A DNA stretch of 31,526 bases. It comes from CAG-582 sp964636965. GTDB taxonomy: Bacteria > Bacillota_I > Bacilli_A > RF39 > UBA660. The position numbers were made by a program, and so were the translations under genes. Shown in pieces: positions 1 to 8,280 of this stretch. The stretch spans positions 1-31,526 of the forward strand of contig CAZWST010000013.1 in the NCBI GenBank assembly GCA_964636965.1, given 5' to 3'. The notes below the pieces were generated by a model. The model was given only the letters and a program-made list of their open reading frames with translations. It was not told where the DNA came from and searched no databases. How positions within the stretch are numbered: position 1 is the stretch's first letter; every line of letters starts with the position of its first letter.

Positions 1-272
1 AAGAAAAGAATGTCTTAAAGGAACAAGCTATTAATGAAGGAAAACCTGCTGATATAGCTGAAAAGATGGTTAATGGACGTATTCAAAAGTTTTATAAAGA
101 AAATTGTTTAATCCATCAAGCATTTGTTAAAAATGATGATATTGATGTAGAAACTTATGTTAAAAATAATGGTGGAGTAGTATTATCAATGGTTCGTTAT
201 GAAGTTGGCGAAGGAATGGAGAAGAGAAGTGAAAACTTCGCTGAAGAAGTAGCTAAACAAATTAACGGATAA
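1..272 (+). CDS. tsf: Elongation factor Ts, C-terminal part (5' end outside window)
   Basis: EF-Ts is the cytosolic guanine-nucleotide exchange factor that regenerates EF-Tu-GTP during translation. The open frame enters from the left edge (first full codon at position 3) and ends in TAA at 270-272, giving about 89 C-terminal residues. Family signatures seen in order are GKPADIAEKMVNGRIQKFYKE, close to the usual GKP.xIxEKMVEGRxxKFYKE block, then the HQAFVKNDD block, then VRYEVGEGMEKR and FAEEVAKQ near the end. These are the standard C-terminal core and helical module of EF-Ts. An ATG at 66 in the same frame is an internal methionine, not the start. rpsB, the usual upstream partner, would lie outside the window. 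A hairpin terminator follows directly. Identification is secure; only the truncation by the window edge limits it. Confidence 0.95.
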   Translation, partial: EKNVLKEQAINEGKPADIAEKMVNGRIQKFYKENCLIHQAFVKNDDIDVETYVKNNGGVVLSMVRYEVGEGMEKRSENFAEEVAKQING

Positions 273-274
273 TT

Positions 275-298
275 AAAAGCACATAATTGTGCTTTTTT
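275..298 (+). terminator. Rho-independent terminator of tsf
   Basis: AAAAGCACA pairs with TGTGCTTTT around a TAAT loop, followed by T residues. It begins three bases after the tsf stop codon. Confidence 0.85.
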
Positions 299-315
299 AT
301 TTGCTTTAATATATG

Positions 316-344
316 AAAAAGAGGATGTTATTATTCATCCTCTT
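316..344 (-). terminator. Rho-independent terminator of the filament ATPase gene
   Basis: Read on the minus strand, AAGAGGATG pairs with CATCCTCTT and is followed by five Ts. The stem overlaps the last codons of the ATPase gene. With the terminator at 275-298 it separates two convergent transcription units. Confidence 0.8.
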
Positions 345-3027
345 CTATGTTACCGATTGAATCTAGCATTGAATCTATTATTGAATCATCTATTGCAGAA
401 AAGTCTGTGTCATCTTCATCAATGGTTAATTCTTTAGTTTCATCCTTCGAAGAATTTTGTTCAACAGAATTTAAATCATCTTCCATTAGTGTAAGTTCAA
501 TATTATCATCAATTTCATCTATACTTAATTCTTTTCCACTTTCCTTTTTCTTAGATTTATTGTTCTTCTTTTTTTCTTTAAATATATCATCATTATTTAC
601 TATATTTAAATCATCTTCAAATAAACCTAATTCTGTATTATCCAGTGAATCTGCATCATTTGTCTTAGTATCTTCAAGAATTGAATCTATTTGATTTTCT
701 GATAAGATATTATTATCGACAGATGTTTCAATTTTTTCAATTGTTTCCAATGACTCTTCAGTTAATTCATCGATTTCTTCAATACTTTCATTTATTCCAA
801 ATGTACGATTAAATAGGTTTATTAATTCTTTTTTATCATTAATTTTTATTTTGTTGCTATTTTTTACTGATTCAATGTAATTTTTTACTATTTTGATTAC
901 ATTATCACTGTGAACATCGTATTTATCAAGTTCACTTACTAATTCTTTTGTTTTTAGTATGAATTTTCTTTTTCCGATTTGATTTATATTGTTTTGTAAT
1001 TTATCAAGTAGAGTATCAATTGGTGGAAGTTCTTCCTTAATATTATCATCAATTAATTCTTCGATCTTTTCCTCATTTGCATCTTCAGATAAAACTTCAA
1101 TATCAAAGTCGTCTAAAGAATCTATTTTTTCATTATCTTCCGTTGGTGCGTCTTTAATTACAGGTTCATCATCTAAAGTATGTATTTCTTCATTAAATTC
1201 TAGCTCTAAGGAATCATCTTTGATTTCTACTTCCTCATCTTGTTTAATTTCATCTATTTCTTTATCTGTTTCATTAATTTTTATTTCTTCATCTTTAGTA
1301 ATTTCTTTTTGTTCCGTATTTTTTGTATTTACATTTACTAAGTTATTTAATCCACTTAAACTATTTAGTAATTCTGGGGTGATATTGATATTTATTGGAT
1401 TATTTCCAAGATTAATAGGTGAGGTATTAAGTGACTTACTCATTTGACCTGCTTCTATTTGATTATCAAGTCCGAGTTGAGTTCCTGTACCTAAATCATC
1501 TTCTAAATCGATTAATTTTATTATTTCATCAAATGATGTTTTTCCTTCAAGTACTTTTTCAAGACCATCTTGTAGCATCGTTTCAGTTCCGTTTTCACCA
1601 TATACAAGTTGTCTAAGTATATTTTTGTCTACACCTTTTGTAATTGCGTCTTTTATTGTTTGATTTAATAAAAGTACTTCTTGTATTGCGATACGACCGC
1701 GATAACCTCTAGAGCAGTGTGGACATCCAACTGGTTCATATATTTCTTCGACATTTTTATTTAAGACTTTCATTAGTGTTTCTTTTTCATAATCATTTGT
1801 TGGTCTTAATCTTTTACATTTGTCACATAGTCTTCTTGCTAGTTTTTGTGAAACAATTCCTGATAGGGCAGTTCCAAGTAAATATCTTTCTACAGACATA
1901 TCTGTTAAACGTTCAATTGTATTAAGAGAGTTATTTGTATGTATTGTTGATAGTACTAGGTGACCTGTTATACTTGCTCTTACAGCTATTCTTGCTGTTT
2001 CATCATCACGAATTTCACCAATCATGATAACATCAGGGTCTTGACGTAAAATAGAACGCAAGACTGTTGCAAATGTTAAGCCGATTTCAGACACTGCTTG
2101 AACCTGATTTATGCCACCAATATTCATTTCTATTGGATCTTCAACAGTAATTAGGTTTGTACCTTCAACATTTAATTTTTGAAGCATGGAATATACAGTA
2201 GTTGATTTACCTGATCCAGTTGCACCAGTTACTAGAATTATACCATTTGGTAATGCTAGCATTTTTTTTACTTTATCCAAATTCTTTTCATTGAAATCTA
2301 AAGCTTCGACACCAGCTGCACTCATTGAGTAGTCCATTATACGGATAACGATTTTTTCTCCCATGTTTGTAGGTAAACAAGACACACGAAGATCGATAGT
2401 CTTATTTGCAAGTTCTGTTCTTATAGCGCCATCTTGTGGTGTACGTGATTCTGTGATATTCATTCCTGAAATAATTTTTACACGTGTAATCATATTCTTT
2501 TTTACAAATAGGGGAACAATTGAATAATCGTTAAGTTGTCCATCTATTCTAATACGTATTTTAATACCATCTTCAAATGGGTCAAAATGAATATCTGATG
2601 CACCTTTGTTTATGGCATCCAAAATTATTGAATTAACGATGTCAGTTATTGGAACATTGTTATAATCGAATGTTACCATACCTTGCATTAATTCTTTGTC
2701 ATCCATTTGATGAGCCGAAGAAGAGGTAGTAGTTTCACTTGTAACTTCATTTAAAGATTCTCTAATAGATGATTGATCTGTATCTAGATTTAAAGTATTA
2801 TCAGTATTTCCAATATAGTTACCAAATTCGTCAATTAAAGATGGGTCAATTGGATTACCGAATTCATCAACATATTGTGTTTGATTACCAATATAGTTAC
2901 CAAATTCATCGATTAGGGATGGATCAATTGGGTTACCGAATTCATCAACATATTGAGTTTCAACTGGAGTAGTCTCTGTATTATTAGCATACTCAGTATC
3001 ATTAATATTTGTTTGTTCATCTTTCAT
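331..3027 (-). CDS. GspE/PilB-type secretion or type IV filament ATPase with acidic C-terminal extension
   Basis: Hexameric AAA-like ATPase of the type II secretion/type IV pilus family, expected to power pilin polymerisation at the cytoplasmic membrane. The ATG at 3027 is preferred over an in-frame TTG at 3036 because AAAGGG lies nine bases before the ATG but abuts the TTG. Numbering from this ATG (898 aa): a low-complexity N-terminus with two copies of a 25-residue repeat (about 24-74), the ATPase core from about 120, Walker A GATGSGKST near 268, Walker B-type DPDVIMIGE near 330, HTN of the His box near 363, and two CxxC pairs (CDKC near 401, CPHC near 435) typical of PilB/GspE zinc sites. 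The core ends near 510. About 385 very acidic Asp/Glu/Ile-rich residues follow, with one more normal helical stretch near 705-780. The usual MshEN N-domain is not recognisable. ATPase identity is secure; the exact system is not. Confidence 0.9.
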   Translation of the reverse strand: MKDEQTNINDTEYANNTETTPVETQYVDEFGNPIDPSLIDEFGNYIGNQTQYVDEFGNPIDPSLIDEFGNYIGNTDNTLNLDTDQSSIRESLNEVTSETTTSSSAHQMDDKELMQGMVTFDYNNVPITDIVNSIILDAINKGASDIHFDPFEDGIKIRIRIDGQLNDYSIVPLFVKKNMITRVKIISGMNITESRTPQDGAIRTELANKTIDLRVSCLPTNMGEKIVIRIMDYSMSAAGVEALDFNEKNLDKVKKMLALPNGIILVTGATGSGKSTTVYSMLQKLNVEGTNLITVEDPIEMNIGGINQVQAVSEIGLTFATVLRSILRQDPDVIMIGEIRDDETARIAVRASITGHLVLSTIHTNNSLNTIERLTDMSVERYLLGTALSGIVSQKLARRLCDKCKRLRPTNDYEKETLMKVLNKNVEEIYEPVGCPHCSRGYRGRIAIQEVLLLNQTIKDAITKGVDKNILRQLVYGENGTETMLQDGLEKVLEGKTSFDEIIKLIDLEDDLGTGTQLGLDNQIEAGQMSKSLNTSPINLGNNPININITPELLNSLSGLNNLVNVNTKNTEQKEITKDEEIKINETDKEIDEIKQDEEVEIKDDSLELEFNEEIHTLDDEPVIKDAPTEDNEKIDSLDDFDIEVLSEDANEEKIEELIDDNIKEELPPIDTLLDKLQNNINQIGKRKFILKTKELVSELDKYDVHSDNVIKIVKNYIESVKNSNKIKINDKKELINLFNRTFGINESIEEIDELTEESLETIEKIETSVDNNILSENQIDSILEDTKTNDADSLDNTELGLFEDDLNIVNNDDIFKEKKKNNKSKKKESGKELSIDEIDDNIELTLMEDDLNSVEQNSSKDETKELTIDEDDTDFSAIDDSIIDSMLDSIGNIEEDE
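2806..2958 (-). repeat. Two tandem coding repeats of about 78 bp in the ATPase N-terminus
   Basis: Two near-identical copies (2884-2958 and 2806-2880) encode the same 25-residue unit starting TQYVDEFGNPIDPS. The register is 26 codons, with one Gln between copies. Each unit holds two DEFGNxI motifs, so the motif occurs four times. Differences between the DNA copies are mostly at third codon positions. Confidence 0.9.
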
Positions 3028-3062
3028 ACAAATCAACCCTTTGTCTATTTTATTCCATAATA

Positions 3063-3091
3063 ATTATACAATAAGATAAAATTAATATCAA
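3063..3091 (-). promoter_or_regulatory. Sigma-A-type promoter for the filament ATPase gene
   Basis: On the minus strand: TTGATA (-35, 3091-3086), a 17-base spacer, TATAAT (-10, 3068-3063). A short leader with AAAGGG leads to the ATG at 3027. Confidence 0.75.
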
Positions 3092-3110
3092 TGAGTATTT
3101 TTAAATAATA

Positions 3111-3133
3111 AAAAAAAGAGAATATTTATTCTC
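3111..3133 (-). terminator. Rho-independent terminator of the small orphan gene
   Basis: The minus-strand hairpin GAGAAT/ATTCTC (3118-3133) is followed by a run of Ts. The stem includes the stop codon of the gene at 3126-3434. Confidence 0.7.
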
Positions 3134-3434
3134 CCTTTAACCATTGATATTTAGTGAATTTTAGTAAAGTTTTAACTAAATTGCTAGGTTCAACTATTTC
3201 TTCTTTAGAATCTTTAGTAATAGCTTTTATTTCAATTTCATTATTGCTTATATTATTACAATTTTCTTCATAGACATTAGTTGGACTTAAGAATTTAGTA
3301 TATATGGCTTCATCTGTCTCGTCAAATATACAAGGACATGTGTATTCAATAACTTTTCTGGTGTAGGCGTTGTTATCTTTTTTCCATTTTGTTTTAACTT
3401 CTATAATAAAATTTTCTTTATCTGTGTTTTTCAT
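3126..3434 (-). CDS. Small protein of unknown function
   Basis: I do not recognise this protein. The start is placed at the ATG at 3434 (102 aa), eight bases after AAAGGGG. An ATG two codons upstream at 3440 is too close to that site, and upstream in-frame codons overlap the promoter. The product is soluble-looking and mixed charged, with no signal peptide or membrane segment. A CPC motif (in YTCPCIF) and one further Cys in ENCNN are the only cysteines. It has its own near-consensus promoter and its own terminator, so it is a separate monocistronic unit between the filament ATPase and the cell-wall block. Ends in a Lys/Trp-containing segment (TKYQWLKGE). Coding status is well supported by promoter, ribosome binding site and terminator; function is unknown. 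Confidence 0.75.
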   Translation of the reverse strand: MKNTDKENFIIEVKTKWKKDNNAYTRKVIEYTCPCIFDETDEAIYTKFLSPTNVYEENCNNISNNEIEIKAITKDSKEEIVEPSNLVKTLLKFTKYQWLKGE

Positions 3435-3459
3435 ATACATTTCCCCTTTGTTGCTGTGT

Positions 3460-3488
3460 ATTCTAATACATTTTATGCGTTTTGTCAA
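3460..3488 (-). promoter_or_regulatory. Near-consensus promoter of the small orphan gene
   Basis: Minus strand: TTGACA (-35, 3488-3483), 17-base spacer, TAGAAT (-10, 3465-3460). The leader is about 20 bases and carries AAAGGGG. Confidence 0.85.
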
Positions 3489-3531
3489 AATTTCAGTAGG
3501 GTATTTAGGGTATTTATGAAAAAAACATTAA

Positions 3532-3557
3532 AAAAACAGGATTTTTCTCCTGTTTTT
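3532..3557 (-). terminator. Rho-independent terminator of the recU-PBP1A unit
   Basis: AAAAACAGGA pairs with TCCTGTTTTT, followed on the minus strand by Ts. It overlaps the stop codon of the PBP1A gene. Confidence 0.85.
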
Positions 3558-6500
3558 AGCATGATTTACTAATTTTTATTGGTTTAGTAAGTGTTTTATT
3601 ATTGTATGTTGCACTTATTTCAATTTTATATTCATTGCCATTTACTAAGCTATTACAATTAAGTTGAGTACTTCCAGCTACATCATAACAAGTAGCTTTT
3701 ATATTAGCTTTGTTTGTAACATTTTGACCATTTGCTATAACTCTTACTTTATCACTTGGTGATGGGCCTAGGTTGTTATATGTATCTACTGTTACACATT
3801 GATGATTAAATTCAATTGTAAATGCTGCTTGTGTACCTTGTCCATTATCAGTGGTTCCATTATTTGGTTTAACTGAAATGCCGTCAGATTGATTAGCTTT
3901 AAAATATTGATAAGATGCTTTTACAACAAAACTAGTATTATTATCAATTACTGAATTAACAGTAAATGTGGTATTTGTTGTAAATCCTAAGTCTGTTGTG
4001 CCAGATGGAGTAACCATATAAACTTGATATCCGAAACTTCCAAATGTTGAATTGTTATAATTAATTCGTTCTTGTAAATATTTATCTACCCATTTTTTGT
4101 AGACATTGTTATTAAAGTATTCTCTTAATGCTTCATGATTAGCTTCTCTTGGAGTAGGGGCAGCATCCCAAGTAAGTGTTACTTGAGAACCAGTATTTGT
4201 ATATTTAAGATTCTTAGGAGCTTCTAACTTATCAAATCTTTCAGAAACTTCTCTTGGCTCATAGCCTTTTTTAAAATATTCTATACTACGTAAATCTTGT
4301 GGAGTATAAGCACTAGCAAGTTTTACCGGATCAGTACCTAATTCAATTTCAACTTGTGTTACTGAACTAGGTCGTTCAAATGTAGAATTTTTAGGAAGTA
4401 TTCTTTTTGTTAGGTAGGAAGTAATTTTCTTTCTCGCGTTACCACCTTCAGTACCAGTTAAGTAATATGGATGGCTTGGATCAGTGGTTGTATCTATTTG
4501 AGATTTATATCCATACCATGTAGCTATTGCATAGTCAGGTGAGAAGGCAACTGTCCATGAGTCTCCAATTATTGCACCCTTTATACCAGCTGCTTTTTTT
4601 GCTGCAGCATCAACAGTTGATGTACCAGTTTTAGCAGCAATATCAGTACCTGATACAGAACCTGCTGTTACATTTCCACTTGTTACAGCATATTTTAATA
4701 TCATTGTTATTATGTAAGCTGTTGATTCACTCATTGCTTGAACTTTTTTAGGTTTAACATTGACTACTTCTCCGGTTTCAACTAATTCAAATGAAGTATA
4801 TGAATATGGTTCAATATAAGTTCCACCTCTTGCAAATGTTGCATATGCAGCAGCAGCTTGTAGAGAACTAACTCCATTAAATCCACCGATTGAAGTTGAT
4901 TCGTTAATGAATCCGTTTTCATCTTCTGGATGCCATCCTAAATTATTTGCAAATTCTAACTTTTGCTCATTAGTAGTTTGTTGGAAAGTATATAATGCTG
5001 GAATATTTCTTGATTGGGCTAGGGCAGTTTTAGCTGTCATTATACCTTTATGTTTATTATCCCAGTTTTTTATTGTACCACCACTTGAATATCCCATTAC
5101 ATCATCTATTACAGTATTTCCTGAACCCCAATTTAAATATTCTATTGCAGGACCGTAATCTAGTACTGGTTTTGCAACTGATCCGGGATGTCTTCTTGGA
5201 ATTGTTGCGTAGTTGTATGCACGTTGTTTTGTGTCTCTACTAGCACCAATTGCTGAAATAGAACCATCTTTTACATTAACTACTGAGATACCTGTTTGGG
5301 CAACATCATTTGGGAATTTATATCCTTCTTTTGTTTTAGGATTATAAGATTCATTATTCATTACAGTATTTACTATATCTTGTTTTTCTGGATCCATGGT
5401 AGTGTGTATTATCATTGAATCATTTACTGGAGTATAACCAGTGCCTTTACTTCTTGAATAACCTGTTCTTTCTTCAATTTCTGATGTTACTGTATCAATA
5501 AAATCTTGATATTTATTAAATGCTGAATCTGTTTTAGTTAGGATGCTTGACATTGGAATAGATTTAGCATTATCTCTTTCTTCTTCGGTAATGTATCCAT
5601 GTCTACACATTAAGCTTAATATTGTGTTACGTCTATTTTCAGCTGCTTTTGGATGTTGATGTGGATCATATGCATCAGGGGACTGGAACAAACCAGCAAT
5701 AGTTGCAGCTTCAACAAGTGTTAAGTCTTTTACTTCTTTATTGAAATATACTTTTGATGCTTGTTGAACTCCATAAGTACCTGATCCTAAATATGGAATA
5801 TTTACATAAAATTCCATTATTTGATCTTTAGTATAATTTTTTTCAAAGACAAATACTGATAGGTAAATATCTTGGAATTTTCTTTTTATACCAGCAAAAC
5901 CTGATGAGACATTGTTTGTTGCTGCATTTTTTGAAACTTGCATTGTGATAGTTGATCCACCACCAGCATCATTTCTTCCGATTAATTGTCCTAAGACTGC
6001 TTTTGTAAATCTTGCTATGTCAATTCCATTGTGTTGAAAGAATCTAGAGTCTTCAGCTGAAACTATTGCATCAACTAATACTTCTGGCAAATCATCATAA
6101 GTAACTTTTTCTCTATTTTCTGTTCCTCTTCTTGCAAACTCGTTACCATTTACATCAAGAAATACTGATGATGAAGATTTATATAATCTTTCATTGGATA
6201 TTTCTGGTGCTGTTACTACAATATATACACAGAATGTAATTATTAAGCTGAATCCTGCAATTAAGCCTACCATTAAAAGTATTAGTACTTTATCTTTTAA
6301 TGTTCCATATTTGAATTTCTTCTTAAATTTTTTCATATCGAATCTAATCACCTTTATTCTATTAATAAAGAATACGGAAATAAGTGCAAATCCTTTATAG
6401 TCACGATATCTAAGTAGTTTTAATTCATCTTCATTTACATTTATTTCTTTATAATGGCTTTTTATCTCATTATTTTTCTTTTTCTTTATTTTTTTATATT

Positions 6501-6954
6501 CTTTCTTCTTTTTAGAAACCTCATTTCTATATAAAATGTGCTCCTTAACATTATTATATTGTTTTATAACAAATTTTTTAATATTTTTTACACTTATTAA
6601 TAAGACTTTACATATTAGAAGAACTAATATTTTTAGTTTTAATATTATATATACTGCAAATTTTTTTATGTATCTATATATAAATTTTAGTGATAGTTTT
6701 ATCCAGTTAAGTATTATTAAAAATATTTCTTTTGCTTTTCTTAATACATTTTTAACTGAATCTATTATTTCATCTTTATCAATACTTTTTATTTTTTCTT
6801 TTATTGAATTAAGAGTTATTTTTTCTCTTTTCTTTTTAGTTGGAACATTAACTCCTAGTGATGTTATTATATGATTTCTTTGGACAGGGGATTTTTTCTT
6901 TTTCTTCTTTTTAGTTTGAGTCGGTCTTTTCTTATTTTTTTTCTTATTCGACAT
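3556..6954 (-). CDS. ponA: Class A penicillin-binding protein (PBP1A-type: glycosyltransferase plus transpeptidase)
   Basis: Bifunctional peptidoglycan synthase: polymerises lipid II into glycan strands and cross-links stem peptides outside the membrane. Seen in order (1132 aa): a Lys-rich cytoplasmic region of about 220 residues with hydrophobic stretches near 75-122 and 188-203; a clear membrane anchor near 222-248; GT51 domain with EDSRFF (catalytic Glu near 301) and GGGSTITMQ near 331; transpeptidase with SVAK (Ser near 592), SRN near 648 and KTGT near 775; then a fibronectin-III-like stretch from about 895 and a Cys-containing C-terminal domain. The ATG at 6954 has AAGGAGG six bases upstream. 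It starts one base after the recU stop and is co-transcribed with it, as in the conserved recU-ponA pair of Bacillus. It is longer than typical PBP1 (about 700-920 aa) because of both termini. Confidence 0.95.
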   Translation of the reverse strand: MSNKKKNKKRPTQTKKKKKKKSPVQRNHIITSLGVNVPTKKKREKITLNSIKEKIKSIDKDEIIDSVKNVLRKAKEIFLIILNWIKLSLKFIYRYIKKFAVYIILKLKILVLLICKVLLISVKNIKKFVIKQYNNVKEHILYRNEVSKKKKEYKKIKKKKNNEIKSHYKEINVNEDELKLLRYRDYKGFALISVFFINRIKVIRFDMKKFKKKFKYGTLKDKVLILLMVGLIAGFSLIITFCVYIVVTAPEISNERLYKSSSSVFLDVNGNEFARRGTENREKVTYDDLPEVLVDAIVSAEDSRFFQHNGIDIARFTKAVLGQLIGRNDAGGGSTITMQVSKNAATNNVSSGFAGIKRKFQDIYLSVFVFEKNYTKDQIMEFYVNIPYLGSGTYGVQQASKVYFNKEVKDLTLVEAATIAGLFQSPDAYDPHQHPKAAENRRNTILSLMCRHGYITEEERDNAKSIPMSSILTKTDSAFNKYQDFIDTVTSEIEERTGYSRSKGTGYTPVNDSMIIHTTMDPEKQDIVNTVMNNESYNPKTKEGYKFPNDVAQTGISVVNVKDGSISAIGASRDTKQRAYNYATIPRRHPGSVAKPVLDYGPAIEYLNWGSGNTVIDDVMGYSSGGTIKNWDNKHKGIMTAKTALAQSRNIPALYTFQQTTNEQKLEFANNLGWHPEDENGFINESTSIGGFNGVSSLQAAAAYATFARGGTYIEPYSYTSFELVETGEVVNVKPKKVQAMSESTAYIITMILKYAVTSGNVTAGSVSGTDIAAKTGTSTVDAAAKKAAGIKGAIIGDSWTVAFSPDYAIATWYGYKSQIDTTTDPSHPYYLTGTEGGNARKKITSYLTKRILPKNSTFERPSSVTQVEIELGTDPVKLASAYTPQDLRSIEYFKKGYEPREVSERFDKLEAPKNLKYTNTGSQVTLTWDAAPTPREANHEALREYFNNNVYKKWVDKYLQERINYNNSTFGSFGYQVYMVTPSGTTDLGFTTNTTFTVNSVIDNNTSFVVKASYQYFKANQSDGISVKPNNGTTDNGQGTQAAFTIEFNHQCVTVDTYNNLGPSPSDKVRVIANGQNVTNKANIKATCYDVAGSTQLNCNSLVNGNEYKIEISATYNNKTLTKPIKISKSC

Positions 6955-6955
6955 A

Positions 6956-7516
6956 TTAATCCTCCTTGAAGTATATTTTATCGATTACCTTTAGATAATC
7001 TAGACGAGGTTTTATTTTTTTCTCAATTAAATAGCCTTTCTCTTCAATAAAAGAATATGGTATACTTTTTCTTTTAGAAGTACTTATGAATTTAATTATA
7101 TCTTTTCCGTCTAAATAGTAAAAATTATTGTTCATATATATTATTAGGAAAGAGATACCCCCATGTTTCATGACTCTTTTCATATGTTCTAATTGGTGTG
7201 GATGAATATTTTGTATAGGAAAAGATGTTTGATTTAATGTAACTTTTGCATCAAAATCTAAATATGTACCCTTATATATACCATTATAATCTAATGTTGA
7301 TGGAGTACGAAAGTAGGCTTTTGTTATAATTCGTTCTTTATCTCCATATTTTACTTCACTGATTGTTATTGGTGTTGGCTTTTTATAAATTACAGCAATA
7401 TCTTCAGTAAGGTAATATTCATTACTTTGGTTGAGTAAGTCTTCAAGATCCATTCCTCGGTTAGCATAATTTGTAAATTTATTATATTCTTTTTTTACTT
7501 TCCCTGGGTAGTTCAT
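6956..7516 (-). CDS. recU: Holliday junction resolvase RecU
   Basis: RecU cleaves Holliday junctions during recombinational repair and chromosome segregation in Bacillota. The 186-residue protein carries the family landmarks: ANRGM followed by LEDLLN near 18-29, DIAVIYKKPTPI near 39-50, the DYNGIYKGTYLDFDAK block near 76-91, FPIQNIHPHQ near 99, and HMKRVMKHGG near 111. The metal-binding Asp of DYNG is present. The usual DFEAK motif reads DFDAK, so the catalytic Glu is a conservative Asp. ATG at 7516 has AAGGTGA five bases upstream. First gene of a two-gene unit with the class A PBP, the arrangement known from Bacillus subtilis. A divergent promoter region separates it from engB. Confidence 0.93.
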   Translation of the reverse strand: MNYPGKVKKEYNKFTNYANRGMDLEDLLNQSNEYYLTEDIAVIYKKPTPITISEVKYGDKERIITKAYFRTPSTLDYNGIYKGTYLDFDAKVTLNQTSFPIQNIHPHQLEHMKRVMKHGGISFLIIYMNNNFYYLDGKDIIKFISTSKRKSIPYSFIEEKGYLIEKKIKPRLDYLKVIDKIYFKED

Positions 7517-7536
7517 CTAAATTCACCTTATTCAAT

Positions 7537-7565
7537 ATTATAATATAAAACGAAGTCTTTTTAAA
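7537..7565 (-). promoter_or_regulatory. Promoter of recU-PBP1A
   Basis: Minus strand: TTTAAA (-35, 7565-7560), 17-base spacer, TATAAT (-10, 7542-7537). The transcript would start just upstream of the AAGGTGA ribosome binding site. Confidence 0.55.
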
Positions 7566-7606
7566 GCATTAACTAGTTGGTTATTCCAATTAATCTTTAT
7601 TTATTG

Positions 7607-7612
7607 TATAAT
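7607..7612 (+). promoter_or_regulatory. Probable -10 element of engB
   Basis: TATAAT at 7607-7612 lies upstream of AAGGGATG and the GTG start at 7639. The -35 position has only a weak match (TTCCAA at 7584), so only the -10 is called. Confidence 0.5.
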
Positions 7613-7638
7613 GTTAATTAAGCAAGGGATGTGAAAAT

Positions 7639-8235
7639 GTGAGAATAGAAAGTTCAAATCTTGAAAATATTGCTGTAAGAACTAGTCAATATCCTACAGA
7701 CGGTCGATGTGAATTTTTACTTTGTGGTAGAAGTAACGTTGGAAAGAGTAGTTTTATTAATACAATTTTAGGTAGAAAAAATTATGCGCATACTTCAGGA
7801 AAACCTGGTAAAACTCAAACACTTAATTTTTATTTGGTTAATGAAGATTTTTATTTAGTTGATGTTCCGGGATATGGATATGCTGATGTATCTAAGGAAA
7901 AACAAAGAAAATTTGGACTTATGATTGAAGATTACATTAAAACTCGTGAAAACTTAAAGTGTGTATTTTTACTTGTAGACTTTAGACATAAAGCTCAAGA
8001 AAATGATGTTTTAATGTATAATTATTTGAAATACTATGAGATTCCTACCGTGATTGTTGCAACTAAGTTTGATAAGGTTAAAACGAGTCAAAAAGAAAAA
8101 TGTGAAAAGGCTCTTTATGATTCTTTGAATGTGCTACCACAGGATAAATTCGTATTGTTTTCATCAGTTACTAAAAAAGGTCGTGAGGAAATATACAACA
8201 TTTTGTCAAGTTATTTGGGAGAAGAAGATAATTAA
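7639..8235 (+). CDS. engB: Ribosome biogenesis GTPase EngB (YsxC/YihA)
   Basis: Essential GTPase acting late in 50S subunit assembly in the cytoplasm. The 198 residues hold a single TRAFAC G domain: G1 GRSNVGKSS near 30, G2 region HTSGKPGKTQT near 51, G3 DVPGYG near 75, G4 TKFDK near 142 and G5-like FSSVTKKG near 174. Length matches the family. The start is GTG at 7639 behind AAGGGATG. The overlapping ATG at 7637 would hit TGA immediately, and the reading agrees with the usual family N-terminus, which begins shortly before the strand leading into the G domain. In Bacillus it follows lon/clpX; here it diverges from recU. Confidence 0.95.
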   Translation: MRIESSNLENIAVRTSQYPTDGRCEFLLCGRSNVGKSSFINTILGRKNYAHTSGKPGKTQTLNFYLVNEDFYLVDVPGYGYADVSKEKQRKFGLMIEDYIKTRENLKCVFLLVDFRHKAQENDVLMYNYLKYYEIPTVIVATKFDKVKTSQKEKCEKALYDSLNVLPQDKFVLFSSVTKKGREEIYNILSSYLGEEDN

Positions 8236-8254
8236 ATTATTTTCTTTTTTTATA

Positions 8255-8277
8255 TGTTATAATTATTTTAAGGTGAT
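8255..8277 (+). promoter_or_regulatory. Extended -10 promoter fused to ribosome binding site of the pilin-like gene
   Basis: TG-T-TATAAT (8255-8263) is followed within seven bases by AAGGTGAT (8270-8277) and ATG at 8281. The predicted transcript start falls at or next to the ribosome binding site, so the leader is about ten bases. Confidence 0.65.
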
Positions 8278-8280
8278 TAT

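Noticed and set aside
347..1447. Ser-rich open frames on the plus strand opposite the filament ATPase tail
   Set aside because: They arise because Glu/Asp/Ile-rich codons read backwards give Ser/Phe/Leu codons without stops; no ribosome binding sites or family features.
4907..5158. Open frame antisense to the class A PBP transpeptidase domain
   Set aside because: Lies opposite conserved catalytic motifs and has no start signal; a shadow of the real gene.
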